NCBI GenBank assembly: GCA_007695055.1
Contig: REEM01000114.1
Location: 1-38,134 of the forward strand
From: Spirochaetaceae bacterium
GTDB taxonomy: Bacteria > Spirochaetota > Spirochaetia > DSM-27196 > SLAA01
Length of the DNA stretch: 38,134 nt
Direction of reading: 5' to 3'
The position numbers and the translations under genes were made by a program. The notes under the pieces were generated by a model that was not told where the DNA came from, made no database searches, and saw nothing but the letters and a program-made list of their open reading frames with translations. The stretch's first letter is position 1, and each line of letters begins with the position of its first letter. Positions 6,250 through 15,290 of the stretch are shown here, piece by piece.

Positions 6250-7239
6250 TTATGAATTCAATTGTTCGGCCAGCTCTGAAAGAATGACCCGTTTAACTTG
6301 GCGTCTGGGTTGGCTGGTAAGAAAGCCCGCAGCACGCTTATGCCCACCACCGCCAAAGAGGTTAGCAATGCGGCTTACATCGGTGTCATCTACCGAGCGG
6401 AGACTACCCACACAGTTGCCGTCTTCGTCGTCACGCAGGAAAGCAATTGCCCTGACCCCGGCAACACCAAGGAGCATGTCGTAGACCGTTGATGAGTCGC
6501 GAGCCTCATGCCCAAGTTCCTCAATATCGGCCCGGGTCTGGTAGGTCAAGAGGAGCTGACCATCAAAGTGCGACTCCGCACGTTCCAGAATGCGGCCCAG
6601 TAGCTTGCGTGAGACAAAACTCTGGCCGCCGAAAATTCGGTGGTAGGTCTCTCGTGGACTTGCCCCAGCCTTCATGAGGCGGGCGGCAGCAGCAACACTT
6701 GCGTGCGCGCTGCTCTCTAAGTGCCGGAAGAAACCGGTATCGGTAGCAAAACCCAAGAAAAGGAACTGAGCTTCATAGGGATCAGGCTCTGAGCCTGCGA
6801 ACTCAATGATTCGTTGCACAAGCAGGGTAGCAGCCGGTGCTGTGCTGTCTACGTAGCTCACGCAGTCAGACCTTGGGGGCATAGGATGATGGTCAATGAT
6901 TGCCAGAGGCAGCCCCGCGACATCGGCTTGAAGCTTCTCCCCAATGCGCTCGGGGCCGGAGCAGTCAAGTACGACCACCGCCGGGTTAGGGTCGCTCGTC
7001 TTCCAGCCCGGTTCAATATGGGGAAGAAAAATAGGCTCCATCTCCCGAATCTCGGAGCGGTCGAATGGGCCTTCGTTGAAGTAACGCACCTTCTTTCCGC
7101 GGCGTTCTAAGTAATGCCCTAAAGCAAGCGAAGAGCCAAGACAGTCTGCATCTGGGTCTATATGTCCAACGAGGTAGTAGGTCTCAAATGATGAAAGATA
7201 CTCCATTATCCCGGGGAGTGCGGAGTCTGAGTTGTTCAC
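6250..7239 (-). CDS. DHH-family phosphoesterase, NrnA-like
   Basis: Probably a cytoplasmic manganese-dependent nuclease of the NrnA type, which degrades nanoRNA or pAp; the exact substrate cannot be told from sequence. From the GTG at 7239 (329 residues) the DHH domain shows HIDPDAD (H26, D28, D30), LDCSG (D92), DHH (116-118) and TDTGF (D167). The DHHA1 domain ends with GGGGHKRAAG at about 296-305. A TTG at 7269 would add ten residues, but it overlaps a terminator hairpin and lacks a Shine-Dalgarno. GTG 7239 has AAGGA 7 bases upstream. The length fits NrnA-like proteins (about 310-340). Confidence 0.88.
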   Translation of the reverse strand: MNNSDSALPGIMEYLSSFETYYLVGHIDPDADCLGSSLALGHYLERRGKKVRYFNEGPFDRSEIREMEPIFLPHIEPGWKTSDPNPAVVVLDCSGPERIGEKLQADVAGLPLAIIDHHPMPPRSDCVSYVDSTAPAATLLVQRIIEFAGSEPDPYEAQFLFLGFATDTGFFRHLESSAHASVAAAARLMKAGASPRETYHRIFGGQSFVSRKLLGRILERAESHFDGQLLLTYQTRADIEELGHEARDSSTVYDMLLGVAGVRAIAFLRDDEDGNCVGSLRSVDDTDVSRIANLFGGGGHKRAAGFLTSQPRRQVKRVILSELAEQLNS

Positions 7240-7252
7240 ACGGAGATCCTTT

Positions 7253-7294
7253 TTAAAATAAGAGCTCAAGCAGGGGCGCGTGTCTGGCTTGAGC
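7253..7294 (-). terminator. Probable terminator after the small exported-protein gene
   Basis: gctcaagc (7264-7271) and gcttgagc (7287-7294) form a perfect 8-bp inverted repeat. On the minus strand the second arm is followed by TCTTATTTTA. It lies 14 bases past the stop at 7309 and overlaps the alternative TTG start of the next gene. Confidence 0.5.
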
Positions 7295-7308
7295 CCTGTT
7301 ACACACTG

Positions 7309-7707
7309 CTAACGAATCTGCGGTACTTGTTCTACGTCAAAACGACCAGCAACCTCTGCGTTGCCCGAGAGAATGCCCCATGTGTGATGGTCGTAGTTGG
7401 CCTTTACGAAAAGATTAATATGTGAAAATTCATTGTTAAGGTACACTAACTGCATGTAAGGTGCAGACTTGCTTTGGGTATGAATGAGTCGGCCCTGTCC
7501 AGCGGCCACGATAAACCACTCTATAGGGAGATAGAGCTCCCCGAGACGATTGGTGCTGGTAGTATATTCCACTTTGTATCCCATAGAGTGGGTATACACA
7601 CGGTTTGCATAGACTGTACGCACGAACACCGTAGGCTGATCTTGTTGTGCAAAGAGCCCCGCTGCAATAATTCCGAAAAGAGCGGCGGCCAGAACGAGCT
7701 TTTTCAC
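7309..7707 (-). CDS. Small exported protein of unknown function
   Basis: I do not recognise this 132-residue protein. Residues 1-20 form a clear Sec signal peptide (Lys-Lys, then a hydrophobic core ending AGLFA) with likely cleavage before QQDQP. The mature part is about 110 residues, rich in Tyr, Val and Asn, with an alternating pattern suggesting beta strands. There is no cysteine, so it is not a lipoprotein. The GTG start is well supported by GAGGAGG six to seven bases upstream. It is probably monocistronic: a candidate terminator follows, and the next minus-strand gene upstream (argF) ends 113 bp away. The product should be periplasmic or surface-located. Confidence 0.75.
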   Translation of the reverse strand: MKKLVLAAALFGIIAAGLFAQQDQPTVFVRTVYANRVYTHSMGYKVEYTTSTNRLGELYLPIEWFIVAAGQGRLIHTQSKSAPYMQLVYLNNEFSHINLFVKANYDHHTWGILSGNAEVAGRFDVEQVPQIR

Positions 7708-7820
7708 GGTATCCTCCTCAACAGACAGTTCAACAGATTAATCTTCCCGGCGAACCGGATTGTACCTCTATAAGAATACTGAATTCGCCCGAAAATGCAA
7801 GCTCAAGCTCGTGTGAACTG

Positions 7821-8771
7821 TTAAAGAACTCCCAAGCTTGCAAGCAATACCGCTTTAATGGTGTGCTTCCGGTTCTCGGCCTCGTCAAACACCCGTGATT
7901 GGGGCCCCTCTATGACCTCGTCGGTCATCTCATTGCCCCGAACTGCTGGCAAGCAGTGCAAGAAAATGCTTTCCTTCTTCCCGGTAGCCGCCATAAGCTC
8001 TGCTGTCACGCGGTATGGCTCGAGCATCTTCAAACGTCCAGCAGCCTTGTCTTCCTCGCCCATGGAAACCCAAACGTCGGTATAGACGACATCGGCTCCC
8101 GCGACTCCTTCAAAGGCGTCGGTGGTGATAGTAATTTCAGAACCGGACTCCTGGGCAAAGCCACGAGCTTGATCTACGGAGTAAGAGTCGGGGGTGAGTT
8201 CGGCTGGAGCGGCTGCGGTAAAATGGAGTCCAAGCTTGGCACACCCGAGCATGAGTGAGCGTGCTACGTTATTGCGGGCATCGCCCACATAGACTACACG
8301 CCGCCCTTTGAGTTCACCAAAGTTCTCTGCAATTGTCTGGAGATCTGCCAGTATCTGGGTAGGGTGGTAAAGGTCGGTAAGACCGTTGTAAACCGGAACT
8401 CCCGAGTACTCGGCAAGTTTTTCAACCACGCCCTGGTCAAAACCCCTGAACTGAATAGCGTCAAACATGCGCCCAAGCACGCGGGCGGTGTCCTCCACCG
8501 TTTCCTTCTTGCCTAAATGAATATCGTTAGGGGAGAGAAAGACCGGATGCCCACCTTCCTCTGCAAAGGCGGTCTCAAATGCGCAGCGGGTGCGAGTAGA
8601 AGGTTTCTCAAAAATAAGGGCTAAGGTGTAGCCCTCAAGCCTTCGGCCGCGCCGACCTTCGTGGGCCTCTTGCTTGAGCGCAGCCGCTGCTCCAAGTAAC
8701 TCATTTATTTCGGCTGCGGTGTAGTCGGCCAGACACAGCAGTGAACGTCCCTTGAGGTCCGATATCGCCAT
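7821..8771 (-). CDS. argF: Ornithine carbamoyltransferase
   Basis: Joins carbamoyl phosphate and ornithine to form citrulline in arginine synthesis, in the cytoplasm. The carbamoyl-phosphate motif STRTR is at residues 58-62 and the ornithine-side HCLPA motif at 272-276; DLYHPTQ and the D-rich central region are also present. The 316-residue length is standard. The frame extends to 8810, but ATG 8771 has GAGGAG six bases upstream and begins the family's usual N-terminus (DLKGRSLL). It lies 63 bp after clpX on the same strand and may be read from the tig-clpP-clpX transcript, an unusual partner for an arginine gene. No ARG-box-like operator was recognised. Confidence 0.95.
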   Translation of the reverse strand: MAISDLKGRSLLCLADYTAAEINELLGAAAALKQEAHEGRRGRRLEGYTLALIFEKPSTRTRCAFETAFAEEGGHPVFLSPNDIHLGKKETVEDTARVLGRMFDAIQFRGFDQGVVEKLAEYSGVPVYNGLTDLYHPTQILADLQTIAENFGELKGRRVVYVGDARNNVARSLMLGCAKLGLHFTAAAPAELTPDSYSVDQARGFAQESGSEITITTDAFEGVAGADVVYTDVWVSMGEEDKAAGRLKMLEPYRVTAELMAATGKKESIFLHCLPAVRGNEMTDEVIEGPQSRVFDEAENRKHTIKAVLLASLGVL

Positions 8772-8834
8772 GGAGTACTCCTCGCGTGCGGAGTGTATGG
8801 GGACCCGCACGGTGATTTATGCTCGTGAGCTTTG

Positions 8835-10076
8835 TTATGCGGACTTCTTCTCCGCGATAATTTCTGGCTTTTCGGTCTTTTCAATGACCGACCGTGTAAT
8901 TACGACGCGTTTCTTGCCCTCAATTGAAGGAATTTCAAACATTGTGTCAATCATGACACTCTCCACAATAGAGCGGAGCCCACGAGCGCCGGTTTTTCGC
9001 AGCAGTGCCTGGTCGGCAATTGCACGAATGGCGTCTTCCTCAAACTCCAGATCGACGTCGTCAAGTTTCATTGTGGCGCGATACTGCTTTACAATTGAGT
9101 TGCGAGGTTCCTTGACAATCCGAATGAGGTCGTCATGTGACAACTCATGGAGCGCCACACTAATAGGTAGGCGCCCAACAAATTCCGGGATAAGCCCAAA
9201 AGCCATGAGATCGTCTGGATTAAGCAGCTTGAAAAGCTCGGCACGGTCTTCCGGCCGGTTGCGCCGAATGTCGGCTCCAAAGCCAATAGGGTGTTCCGAG
9301 ACGCGGCTGTCGATAATGCGTTCCAGGCCAACAAAGGCACCACCACAGATGAAGAGAATGTTGCTGGTGTCTATGCGGATCATTTCCTGGCTTGGGTGCT
9401 TACGTCCGCCCTGCGGAGGTACCGAGGCAATAGTGCCCTCAATGATCTTGAGCAGCGCCTGCTGCACGCCTTCTCCCGAGACATCTCGAGTTATAGATAC
9501 GTTCTCTGACTTGCGGGCAATTTTGTCGATCTCGTCAATGTAGATAATGCCGCGTTCGGCTGCGGCCACATTGTTTCCGGCCGCTTGATAGAGCTTGAGC
9601 AAGATGTTCTCAACGTCTTCACCCACATAGCCCGCCTCGGTGAGGGTTGTTGCGTCTGCAATTGCAAAGGGCACGCGGAGTCGCTCGGCCAAGGTTTTGG
9701 CTAACAGCGTCTTTCCGGTTCCGGTGGGGCCAATGAGGAGTACGTTGGACTTCTCAATCTCTACACCGTCCTCAAGCTTTCCCTGATGAGTAATGCGCTT
9801 GTAGTGGTTATAGACCGCAACAGACAGAGCCCGTTTGGCGTGCTCCTGACCAATGACGTAGTCGTCTATATATGCCTTGATCTCGGCTGGACGTGGAATG
9901 TCCTCGGTGAACTCGGTGCTCACTACCTCGTCTTCTTCGTCCAGTATCTTGCTACATACCTGCACACACTCGTCGCAGATGTAGACACCAGGACCGGCAA
10001 TGAGCCGCCGCGCAAAGTCGGAGCTCTTGCCGCAGAAGGAGCAGCTCTTATCGTTCTCAGCTTTGTTTTTGCTCAT
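8835..10076 (-). CDS. clpX: ATP-dependent Clp protease ATPase subunit ClpX
   Basis: AAA+ unfoldase that selects substrates and feeds them to ClpP. The N-terminal zinc-binding domain has paired cysteines (CSFC at residues 12-15 and CDEC about 20 residues later). The AAA+ module has Walker A GPTGTGKT, Walker B IIYIDEID and the IGFGA loop that docks on ClpP. The 413-residue length is normal. The start overlaps the clpP end by 20 bp, with GAGGG five bases before the ATG, so the pair is translationally coupled. Upstream tig completes the classical tig-clpP-clpX order. Confidence 0.98.
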   Translation of the reverse strand: MSKNKAENDKSCSFCGKSSDFARRLIAGPGVYICDECVQVCSKILDEEDEVVSTEFTEDIPRPAEIKAYIDDYVIGQEHAKRALSVAVYNHYKRITHQGKLEDGVEIEKSNVLLIGPTGTGKTLLAKTLAERLRVPFAIADATTLTEAGYVGEDVENILLKLYQAAGNNVAAAERGIIYIDEIDKIARKSENVSITRDVSGEGVQQALLKIIEGTIASVPPQGGRKHPSQEMIRIDTSNILFICGGAFVGLERIIDSRVSEHPIGFGADIRRNRPEDRAELFKLLNPDDLMAFGLIPEFVGRLPISVALHELSHDDLIRIVKEPRNSIVKQYRATMKLDDVDLEFEEDAIRAIADQALLRKTGARGLRSIVESVMIDTMFEIPSIEGKKRVVITRSVIEKTEKPEIIAEKKSA

Positions 10077-10674
10077 GAGTCCCTCGGGTCAGTACCTGAT
10101 CGACGACACCGTATGCCACGCTTTCCTCTGCCGACAGGAAGAAATCTCGTTCCATGTCATTCTCAACCTGTTCTACCGGCTTGCCGGTGTGTTGGGCAAA
10201 GTAGGTGATGAGCATTTTCTTGAGTCTCACAATTTCCCGCGCCTGAATGCCGATATCACTTGCCTGTCCGCGTACACCACCCCATGGTTGATGTATGAGA
10301 ATGCGTGATGAGGGGAGGGCGTAGCGTTTGCCAGCTTCTCCTCCGGCAAGGAGGATTGCTCCCATGGAAGCGGCCTGTCCAAGACATATTGTCTGCACAG
10401 CGGGCTTAATAATCTGCATAGTGTCGTAGATGGCAAGTCCGGCGGTTACCGAACCACCAGGACTGTTAATGTACAGATTAATGTCCTTGTCGGGGTCAAC
10501 CGACTCCAGAAACAGAAGCTGGGCCACAACTAAGTCAGCCGTGACGTCGTGAATTTCACCGTCAAGAAAGACTATTCGGTCTTTCAGCAGACGGGAGAAT
10601 ATGTCGTAAGACCGCTCGCCTGCGCCGGTTTGCTCAACGACGATCGGTACCATTGTGTTCATTTGTTCTTGCAT
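10057..10674 (-). CDS. clpP: ATP-dependent Clp protease proteolytic subunit
   Basis: Serine protease that forms the double heptameric degradation chamber with ClpX. The catalytic triad is visible: S103 in GQAASMGA, H128 in [10 protein letters not shown] and D177 in MERDFFLSA. The NSPGG oxyanion region is at residues 70-74. At 205 residues it is standard length with a short propeptide-like N-terminus. It starts 43 bp after tig stops, and its end overlaps clpX by 20 bp. Three nearby methionines (1, 5, 8) leave the precise start open by a few residues; the first has an AAGG eight bases upstream. Confidence 0.97.
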   Translation of the reverse strand: MQEQMNTMVPIVVEQTGAGERSYDIFSRLLKDRIVFLDGEIHDVTADLVVAQLLFLESVDPDKDINLYINSPGGSVTAGLAIYDTMQIIKPAVQTICLGQAASMGAILLAGGEAGKRYALPSSRILIHQPWGGVRGQASDIGIQAREIVRLKKMLITYFAQHTGKPVEQVENDMERDFFLSAEESVAYGVVDQVLTRGTHEQKQS

Positions 10675-10717
10675 TCGGACAACCTTGTGTTCGCTGGTGG
10701 TAGTAATTTCCCGAAAT

Positions 10718-12073
10718 TTACGACTTTCGTTGCATCAAGTCCAGGAATTTCACCTTCTCACCCTTGACGATTTTTGACTTCTCAAAAAGCTGGTCGAACA
10801 ACTTCGTTTCGCGGAGTTGGTCGCGTAAATACTCGGTCATGTTCTGCTGTTCAAGGTAGCCCTTGAACTCGTCAAGCTCCATGCCGCTTTCCTCAGCACG
10901 CTCACGAATACTTTCTTCAAGCTCTTCGTCGGTGACCTCAACGCCCTCGGCTTCCATGATCTTGCCAAGAACAAGCCGTCCTTTCAGACGCTCGACTGCG
11001 TTTGGCCGCCACTCCTCAAAGAGGTTCTCAGGGGACTTGCCCTGCATTGTGAGCATTTTCATGACGTTTTCTTCGGTTGAACCAGTCTGTCGAATAAAGT
11101 CCTGCCAGAACTGTGAGAGTTCGGCGCGTACCATGGACTCCGGTACATCTAAGGTGGCACCCTCGACAATCTTCTTCACCAAGTTGTTGGACTTGGTCTC
11201 GCGGACGCGGGCCTCGGCGGTGTCCACCATCCGCTTGCGAATATCGTCCTTAAGATCTTGTAGGGTTTTGTACTTGTCGCTCACGTCCTGCGCCAGCTCG
11301 TCGTCGAGCTCGGGCATGTCGCGCTTTTTGACTGTCTTGAGTCGTATCTGAACCGTCTTTGTGGTTCCGGCAATCTCCTTGAAGGAGTAGTCTTCCGGAT
11401 ATTCCTTGGTGACGGTTTTTTCTTCACCGGGCTTCATACCAATCACGTCTTCATCAACATTGTAAAAGTTGTATCCGCTGCCTACCGTGAAGACGAAGTC
11501 CTGGCGCTCACTGTCAGGCACCGGGTTTCCCTCGGCGTCTACTTCCCAGAAGTCCAATGTGACGATGTGGTCTTTCTCTACTGGTGTATCTTCAACTTCC
11601 TGCACCATGGCATTCTGTTCTTGAATAGCTTTGAGCTCGCGATCAAGGTCTTCATCGCTCACCTCTACCTGTGGCTCCTCAACCTCAAGACCGGTGTACT
11701 CTCCGGGTTCAATGGTGGGAAACACATCATACTGGACGCTAAAAGTGAGGTCTTCCTCGGGGTTTAGGTCGATATCTTCATCGGTCAGGGTTGGCTGGGC
11801 GTAGGGAAGCGGCTGTTCCTCAATGTCGTCCAAAACTTCTTTAAGACCGCTTTCAAGGAGTTTTTGCAGCGCCTCGGCGCGTAGGCTGGGGCCGAACTTG
11901 CGTTCCATAACCTCCAGGGGTACCTTGCCTTTACGGAAGCCCTTGATCTGCGCTGACTTGCTATAATGGCGGACCGTGTCGTCGTATTCCTTCTTCACGG
12001 AGTCCTTGTCGAGTGTAATTGTAAGCTTCACGCTCGCGTTCTCAAGTCGTTCAACTTTCTTATCGGTAACCAT
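10718..12073 (-). CDS. tig: Trigger factor, ribosome-bound chaperone
   Basis: Binds the ribosome exit tunnel and protects nascent chains; it also has prolyl isomerase activity. The N-terminal ribosome-binding signature GFRKGK lies at about residues 46-51. The middle FKBP-like domain spans about 165-250, and the C-terminal helical chaperone arms follow with high Glu/Arg/Met content. From ATG 12073 the protein is 451 residues. The frame extends to 12145 through the tRNA terminator, which is not credible coding sequence. AAGGAG lies 10 bases before the ATG. A strong terminator ends just 35 bp upstream, so tig needs its own promoter in a very short space or depends on read-through from the tRNA genes. 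Confidence 0.96.
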   Translation of the reverse strand: MVTDKKVERLENASVKLTITLDKDSVKKEYDDTVRHYSKSAQIKGFRKGKVPLEVMERKFGPSLRAEALQKLLESGLKEVLDDIEEQPLPYAQPTLTDEDIDLNPEEDLTFSVQYDVFPTIEPGEYTGLEVEEPQVEVSDEDLDRELKAIQEQNAMVQEVEDTPVEKDHIVTLDFWEVDAEGNPVPDSERQDFVFTVGSGYNFYNVDEDVIGMKPGEEKTVTKEYPEDYSFKEIAGTTKTVQIRLKTVKKRDMPELDDELAQDVSDKYKTLQDLKDDIRKRMVDTAEARVRETKSNNLVKKIVEGATLDVPESMVRAELSQFWQDFIRQTGSTEENVMKMLTMQGKSPENLFEEWRPNAVERLKGRLVLGKIMEAEGVEVTDEELEESIRERAEESGMELDEFKGYLEQQNMTEYLRDQLRETKLFDQLFEKSKIVKGEKVKFLDLMQRKS

Positions 12074-12108
12074 AAACCCTAAGCTCCTTGCGAATCCTGA
12101 GTGTAGAT

Positions 12109-12141
12109 AAAAAAAATGGCGATCCGGTACCCCGGATCGCC
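12109..12141 (-). terminator. Strong rho-independent terminator of the tRNA cluster
   Basis: A perfect 10-bp stem (12118-12127 with 12132-12141) has a 4-base loop. On the minus strand it is followed by AT and a run of eight T residues (12109-12116 in reverse, after one base). It sits between tRNA-Gly and tig, and is the best terminator in the window. Confidence 0.92.
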
Positions 12142-12155
12142 ACATGTCTCGTGAG

Positions 12156-12227
12156 AGCGGGAGACGGGATTTGAACCCGCGACATCCACCTTGGCAAGGT
12201 GGAGCTCTACCACTGAGCTACTCCCGC
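12156..12227 (-). tRNA. tRNA-Gly (anticodon GCC)
   Basis: Cloverleaf on the minus strand: acceptor GCGGGAG/CTCCCGC, D-arm AGCTCAGTGGTAGAGC, anticodon loop TTGCCAA between CCACC and GGTGG, T-loop TTCAAAT, discriminator T as usual for bacterial tRNA-Gly. CCA is not encoded. It is last in the five-tRNA group, 14 bases before the terminator. Confidence 0.96.
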
Positions 12228-12270
12228 CTGAATCAACCGAACCAGGCCGACGATTTCTTGGCAGTGAGAG

Positions 12271-12352
12271 TGCGAGAGAAGGGACTCGAACCCTTAAACC
12301 CGAAGGCACTAGATCCTAAATCTAGCGTGTCTACCAATTTCACCACTCTCGC
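12271..12352 (-). tRNA. tRNA-Leu (anticodon TAG)
   Basis: Class II tRNA on the minus strand: acceptor GCGAGAG/CTCTCGC with discriminator A, anticodon loop TTTAGGA between CTAGA and TCTAG, long variable arm, T-loop TTCGAGT. The D-arm is nearly identical to that of tRNA-Leu(GAG) at 216-300. CCA is not encoded. A promoter-like sequence abuts its 5' end. Confidence 0.95.
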
Positions 12353-12355
12353 CGG

Positions 12356-12384
12356 ATATTACCCGAAGCGGTGCTTCGCGTCAA
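12356..12384 (-). promoter_or_regulatory. Promoter-like sequence with palindromic spacer before tRNA-Leu(TAG)
   Basis: On the minus strand TTGACG (12384-12379) and TAATAT (12361-12356) are 17 bp apart. The spacer carries a perfect hairpin, CGAAGC-ACC-GCTTCG. Only three bases separate the -10 from the mature tRNA 5' end, which is too short unless the -10 is read two bases earlier (GGTAAT, 15-bp spacer). It would let Leu-Gly be transcribed separately from His-Arg-Lys, which lies 139 bp upstream. Confidence 0.45.
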
Positions 12385-12491
12385 TAGCCTTTTTTCACTC
12401 TATTCACCGGCCAGAGGTCGGTAAACAGGGTATCCACCTGATGGTGGGACAGCCCACCGCCTTGATCGTTTGGTTCCCGATTCGGTGGCAC

Positions 12492-12564
12492 TGAGCCGTG
12501 AAGGGTTCGAACCTTCGACCCGCAGATTAAGAGTCTGCTGCTCTACCAGCTGAGCTAACGGCCC
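12492..12564 (-). tRNA. tRNA-Lys (anticodon CTT)
   Basis: Minus-strand cloverleaf: acceptor GGGCCGT/ACGGCTC with one G-T pair, D-arm TAGCTCAGCTGGTAGAGC, anticodon loop CTCTTAA between GCAGA and TCTGC, T-loop TTCGAAC, discriminator A, no encoded CCA. The gap of 139 bp to the next tRNA (12353-12491) has no gene, only a ggtggg/cccacc hairpin and the promoter-like sequence of tRNA-Leu. Confidence 0.95.
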
Positions 12565-12611
12565 AATTCTTTACAGATAGACAAGTTATTGGGGTGCTTG
12601 CCGTATCTTTA

Positions 12612-12685
<74 letters not shown>

Positions 12686-12728
12686 CCGTGACCGAAACAG
12701 TGTCCGGTAGTTTATCCAAAAAGGATAG

Positions 12729-12801
12729 GGTGGATGACGGGATTTGAACCCGCGACAGCCAGAACCACAATCTGGTGCTCTACCACTGAACTACATCCAC
12801 C
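12729..12801 (-). tRNA. tRNA-His (anticodon GTG)
   Basis: Minus-strand cloverleaf: acceptor GTGGATG/CATCCAC with the extra G at -1 (12801) opposite C73 (12729), the hallmark of bacterial tRNA-His. The anticodon loop is TTGTGGT between CCAGA and TCTGG. It is first in the five-tRNA group; CCA is not encoded. Confidence 0.96.
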
Positions 12802-12818
12802 GTGTCTACAGACCGAGA

Positions 12819-12847
12819 AGATGTCACAAAACAGCCCTCTGTGTCAA
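12819..12847 (-). promoter_or_regulatory. Candidate promoter of the tRNA-His-Arg-Lys group
   Basis: On the minus strand a perfect TTGACA (12847-12842) lies 17-18 bp before a weak -10 (ACATCT or CATCTT at 12824-12818), about 17 bases ahead of tRNA-His. The -35 is strong and the position right, but the -10 is poor. Confidence 0.4.
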
Positions 12848-12927
12848 GCACCAGGGCCGGAAATGCATGAGAGCGTTCACATAGCTCTACCCCGCGCGCG
12901 CGAAAAACAAGCAGCCGGAGAACCGGG

Positions 12928-15207
12928 TCAATGTAGCCTCTCAACCAGGAAGAGGCAGTACTGCAGAGGCCAGTTATGCTCGGTATCACTGAGGTGTTTC
13001 TGCAGAAGGGAGGCCGCGCGTCGGTACTCGTCCTCTGTCAGTGCCTGCGCTCCGCTCAGCAGCGCTGAGGCGTAGCTTTTCTCCGTGGCCTCGGCCGGAT
13101 TCTCCGGAACCCATTTCGCTATATCCGAGCTTGATATTTGACGGCGTTCATCCCGGCCGAGGATAGTTGTTGCTTGCACAGCAAAGCCCGCCTCCCCAAG
13201 TACCTGTTGCACTGCCTCGCTTGTCCATCCGTAGGCCGCATGCAGCTCACCGGAATAGAGCGGCGCCTCGGCAGCCTGCAGGCGCGCAATGAGGCTGGTA
13301 TCTGCCTCCTGCGGCGTGGCATCGGTCTGTTCCGGTTTTATCCGCGCAGCAAGCAGCGCCGAAAGCCTGGGAACGGCGTCGGCCACTCGCTCGGCGCCAA
13401 TGAGGCGTCCACCTGGTGACAGGAGGCCGTGCAGCCCAGTAAAGAAGCCCAGGCGGTCAGCGGCATGCAGCCCCCCGTCCCGCATCATGATAAGTTCATA
13501 CCCGGCGCGCTCGCTGTAGGCGAGCAACCGCTCCTGTGAGTCCGCTTGCAGCGGCTCAATTCGCAACGCCTCGGCTGGGTCATCACCAAGGTGCTTGTCC
13601 TTCAGCGCTATAAGCGCATCTGCACGGGCACTGTCCTCACACAGACCTACAACCAGCCCCTCCGCACAGCGTCGGGCTGCCTCAAAGAGGAAGAGCTCCA
13701 TACCGCGGCCAAGCACAAGCACCCGCGCGTGCCGGGCTGGAGCCGCCCATTCAAAGACCGTGTCCCGGATCTCGGCCTGCAGTGCCGTGCCTTGGCCCTC
13801 GGCCCGCCTGAGCCACTCATCACGGCGCGAGTTACGTGGTGCGGTGCTGAGAATCTCGTCCTCTTCTGCCGCGGCAGAAGACAACTGCAACTCCCGGCGT
13901 CTATGCACCTCGCGCCTGATCTCGGCCTCGCGCCCGGTGTCGGCTGGCTGGTAAAAGACGCGTCCGCTCAGGCGGGTGGGTAGGTAGGCCTGCGCGACCC
14001 AGTGGTCACGGTAGGCATGCGGATACAGGTAGCCCTCACCGTGTCCCAGGTGCTTACCGTCACGGTTTGGGTCGCGCAGGTGGCGGGGTACCTCGGCCTC
14101 GGCCTCTTTTTCAACCGTGGCGCGGGCGTCAAAGTAACCCATGGTCGAGTTGGACTTGGGTGCAGTCGCCAAATAGAGCGCTGCCTGTGACAAATGAAAC
14201 TGCCCCTCCGGCATTCCAACCCGGTCATAGGCGGCAGCGGCGGCAGACACTACCACCAGCGCCTGCGGGTCGGCCATGCCAACATCCTCGGATGCGGCAA
14301 TGAGCATTCGTCTCAGAAGAAAACGGGGGTCTTCCCCGGCGGCAATCATTCGCGCCATCCAGTACAGGGCGGCATCTGGGTCGGAACCCCGCAGGGACTT
14401 AATAAAGGCGCTAATGCTGTCAAAATGGTAGTCGCCTTCTTTGTCGTACAGCAGTGCTTTGCGCTGAATGCTGTCCTCTGCTACCTCCATGGTTATGTGA
14501 ATGCGTTCATTTTCCGGGGGCGGGAAGGTCTCAGGTGTGGTTTCGACAGCCAGTTCAATAGCCCCAAGTAAGGTGCGTGCATCGCCGTCGGCAACCTGCA
14601 CCAGGTGATCCAAGGCCTTAGGGTCGATATCGACACGGTAGGCCCCGTAACCCCGTTTGGGATCCTTCAGTGCGGCAGCGGCTATAGCGTAGAGATCGTC
14701 ATTGCTGAGCTTCTTGAGGGTAAATACCCGGCTACGGGAAACCAAGGCGCTGTTGACCTCAAAGTAGGGGTTCTCGGTGGTGGCACCCACCAGTATCACG
14801 GTGCCGCTTTCAACCCAAGGTAGAAGAGCATCTTGTTGCGCCTTGTTCCAGCGGTGAACCTCGTCGACAAACAGAATGGTACGGCGCCCGTAGAGCTTTT
14901 TGGCCTCGGAGGCCTGTTCAATTTCAACACGCAGCTCTTTTATACCGGAGAGCACCGCGTTCAACGCCACAAAGCGCCCACGGGTCGCACCTGCAATGAT
15001 TTCTGCAATGGTTGTTTTTCCGGTACCCGGCGGGCCTGAAAGAATAAGAGAGGACACGCGGTCGGCGCTTACTGCCCGACGCAAAAGACGTCCCGGACCC
15101 AGAATGTGATCCTGCCCAACAAACTCGTTTAGTGTGCGGGGGCGCATACGCGCTGCCAAAGGTTGATCGGCCCCGTCCGCCTTGGCCGAAAATAGGGAGT
15201 CGCTCAT
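12928..15207 (-). CDS. rarA: RarA AAA+ ATPase fused to a C-terminal methyltransferase-like domain
   Basis: RarA/MgsA-type ATPase acts at stalled replication forks with SSB and recombination proteins. Residues 1-430 are a complete RarA: Walker A GPPGTGKT (58-65), Walker B ILFVDE (111-116), sensor region VGATTENPYFE (140-150) and the conserved tail motif GEGYLYPHAYRDHW (390-403). At 759 residues it is about 300 longer than ordinary RarA. Residues about 460-759 look like a Rossmann methyltransferase: a strand ARVLVLGRGME in the motif I position, then VVGLCED, then LLSPGGRLIG, a typical post-domain strand. The Gly-rich loop is imperfect, so catalysis is uncertain. RarA fusions with an uncharacterised C-terminal domain are annotated in some cyanobacteria. 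The ATG lacks a Shine-Dalgarno. Confidence 0.9.
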   Translation of the reverse strand: MSDSLFSAKADGADQPLAARMRPRTLNEFVGQDHILGPGRLLRRAVSADRVSSLILSGPPGTGKTTIAEIIAGATRGRFVALNAVLSGIKELRVEIEQASEAKKLYGRRTILFVDEVHRWNKAQQDALLPWVESGTVILVGATTENPYFEVNSALVSRSRVFTLKKLSNDDLYAIAAAALKDPKRGYGAYRVDIDPKALDHLVQVADGDARTLLGAIELAVETTPETFPPPENERIHITMEVAEDSIQRKALLYDKEGDYHFDSISAFIKSLRGSDPDAALYWMARMIAAGEDPRFLLRRMLIAASEDVGMADPQALVVVSAAAAAYDRVGMPEGQFHLSQAALYLATAPKSNSTMGYFDARATVEKEAEAEVPRHLRDPNRDGKHLGHGEGYLYPHAYRDHWVAQAYLPTRLSGRVFYQPADTGREAEIRREVHRRRELQLSSAAAEEDEILSTAPRNSRRDEWLRRAEGQGTALQAEIRDTVFEWAAPARHARVLVLGRGMELFLFEAARRCAEGLVVGLCEDSARADALIALKDKHLGDDPAEALRIEPLQADSQERLLAYSERAGYELIMMRDGGLHAADRLGFFTGLHGLLSPGGRLIGAERVADAVPRLSALLAARIKPEQTDATPQEADTSLIARLQAAEAPLYSGELHAAYGWTSEAVQQVLGEAGFAVQATTILGRDERRQISSSDIAKWVPENPAEATEKSYASALLSGAQALTEDEYRRAASLLQKHLSDTEHNWPLQYCLFLVERLH

Positions 15208-15252
15208 TGGAATACTGTATCACAACTCGGCATTTGACAAAATTGCTGTGCT

Positions 15253-15281
15253 TTGCGGTTGGAGGCGCTTTGCGCTACACT
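15253..15281 (+). promoter_or_regulatory. Candidate promoter of the exported-protein / propeller-lipoprotein pair
   Basis: TTGCGG (15253-15258) and TACACT (15276-15281) are 17 bp apart. The -10 ends only 9 bases before the ATG at 15291, so the transcript would carry a leader of a few bases or none. A second -35-like TTGACA at 15234-15239 has no matching -10. Confidence 0.4.
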
Positions 15282-15290
15282 TAGAAGCAC

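Noticed and set aside
8752-9543. 263-residue Ser/Arg-rich open frame opposite clpX
   Set aside because: It is antisense to well-conserved ClpX sequence; the Ser/Arg/Met bias is typical of a shadow frame.
10718-12145. Trigger factor starting at 12145
   Set aside because: The extra 24 codons would cross the tRNA terminator hairpin; ATG 12073 with AAGGAG upstream gives the normal N-terminus.
12353-12491. Possible sixth tRNA or small RNA between tRNA-Leu and tRNA-Lys
   Set aside because: No cloverleaf can be drawn; only a short ggtggg/cccacc hairpin and the promoter-like sequence are present.
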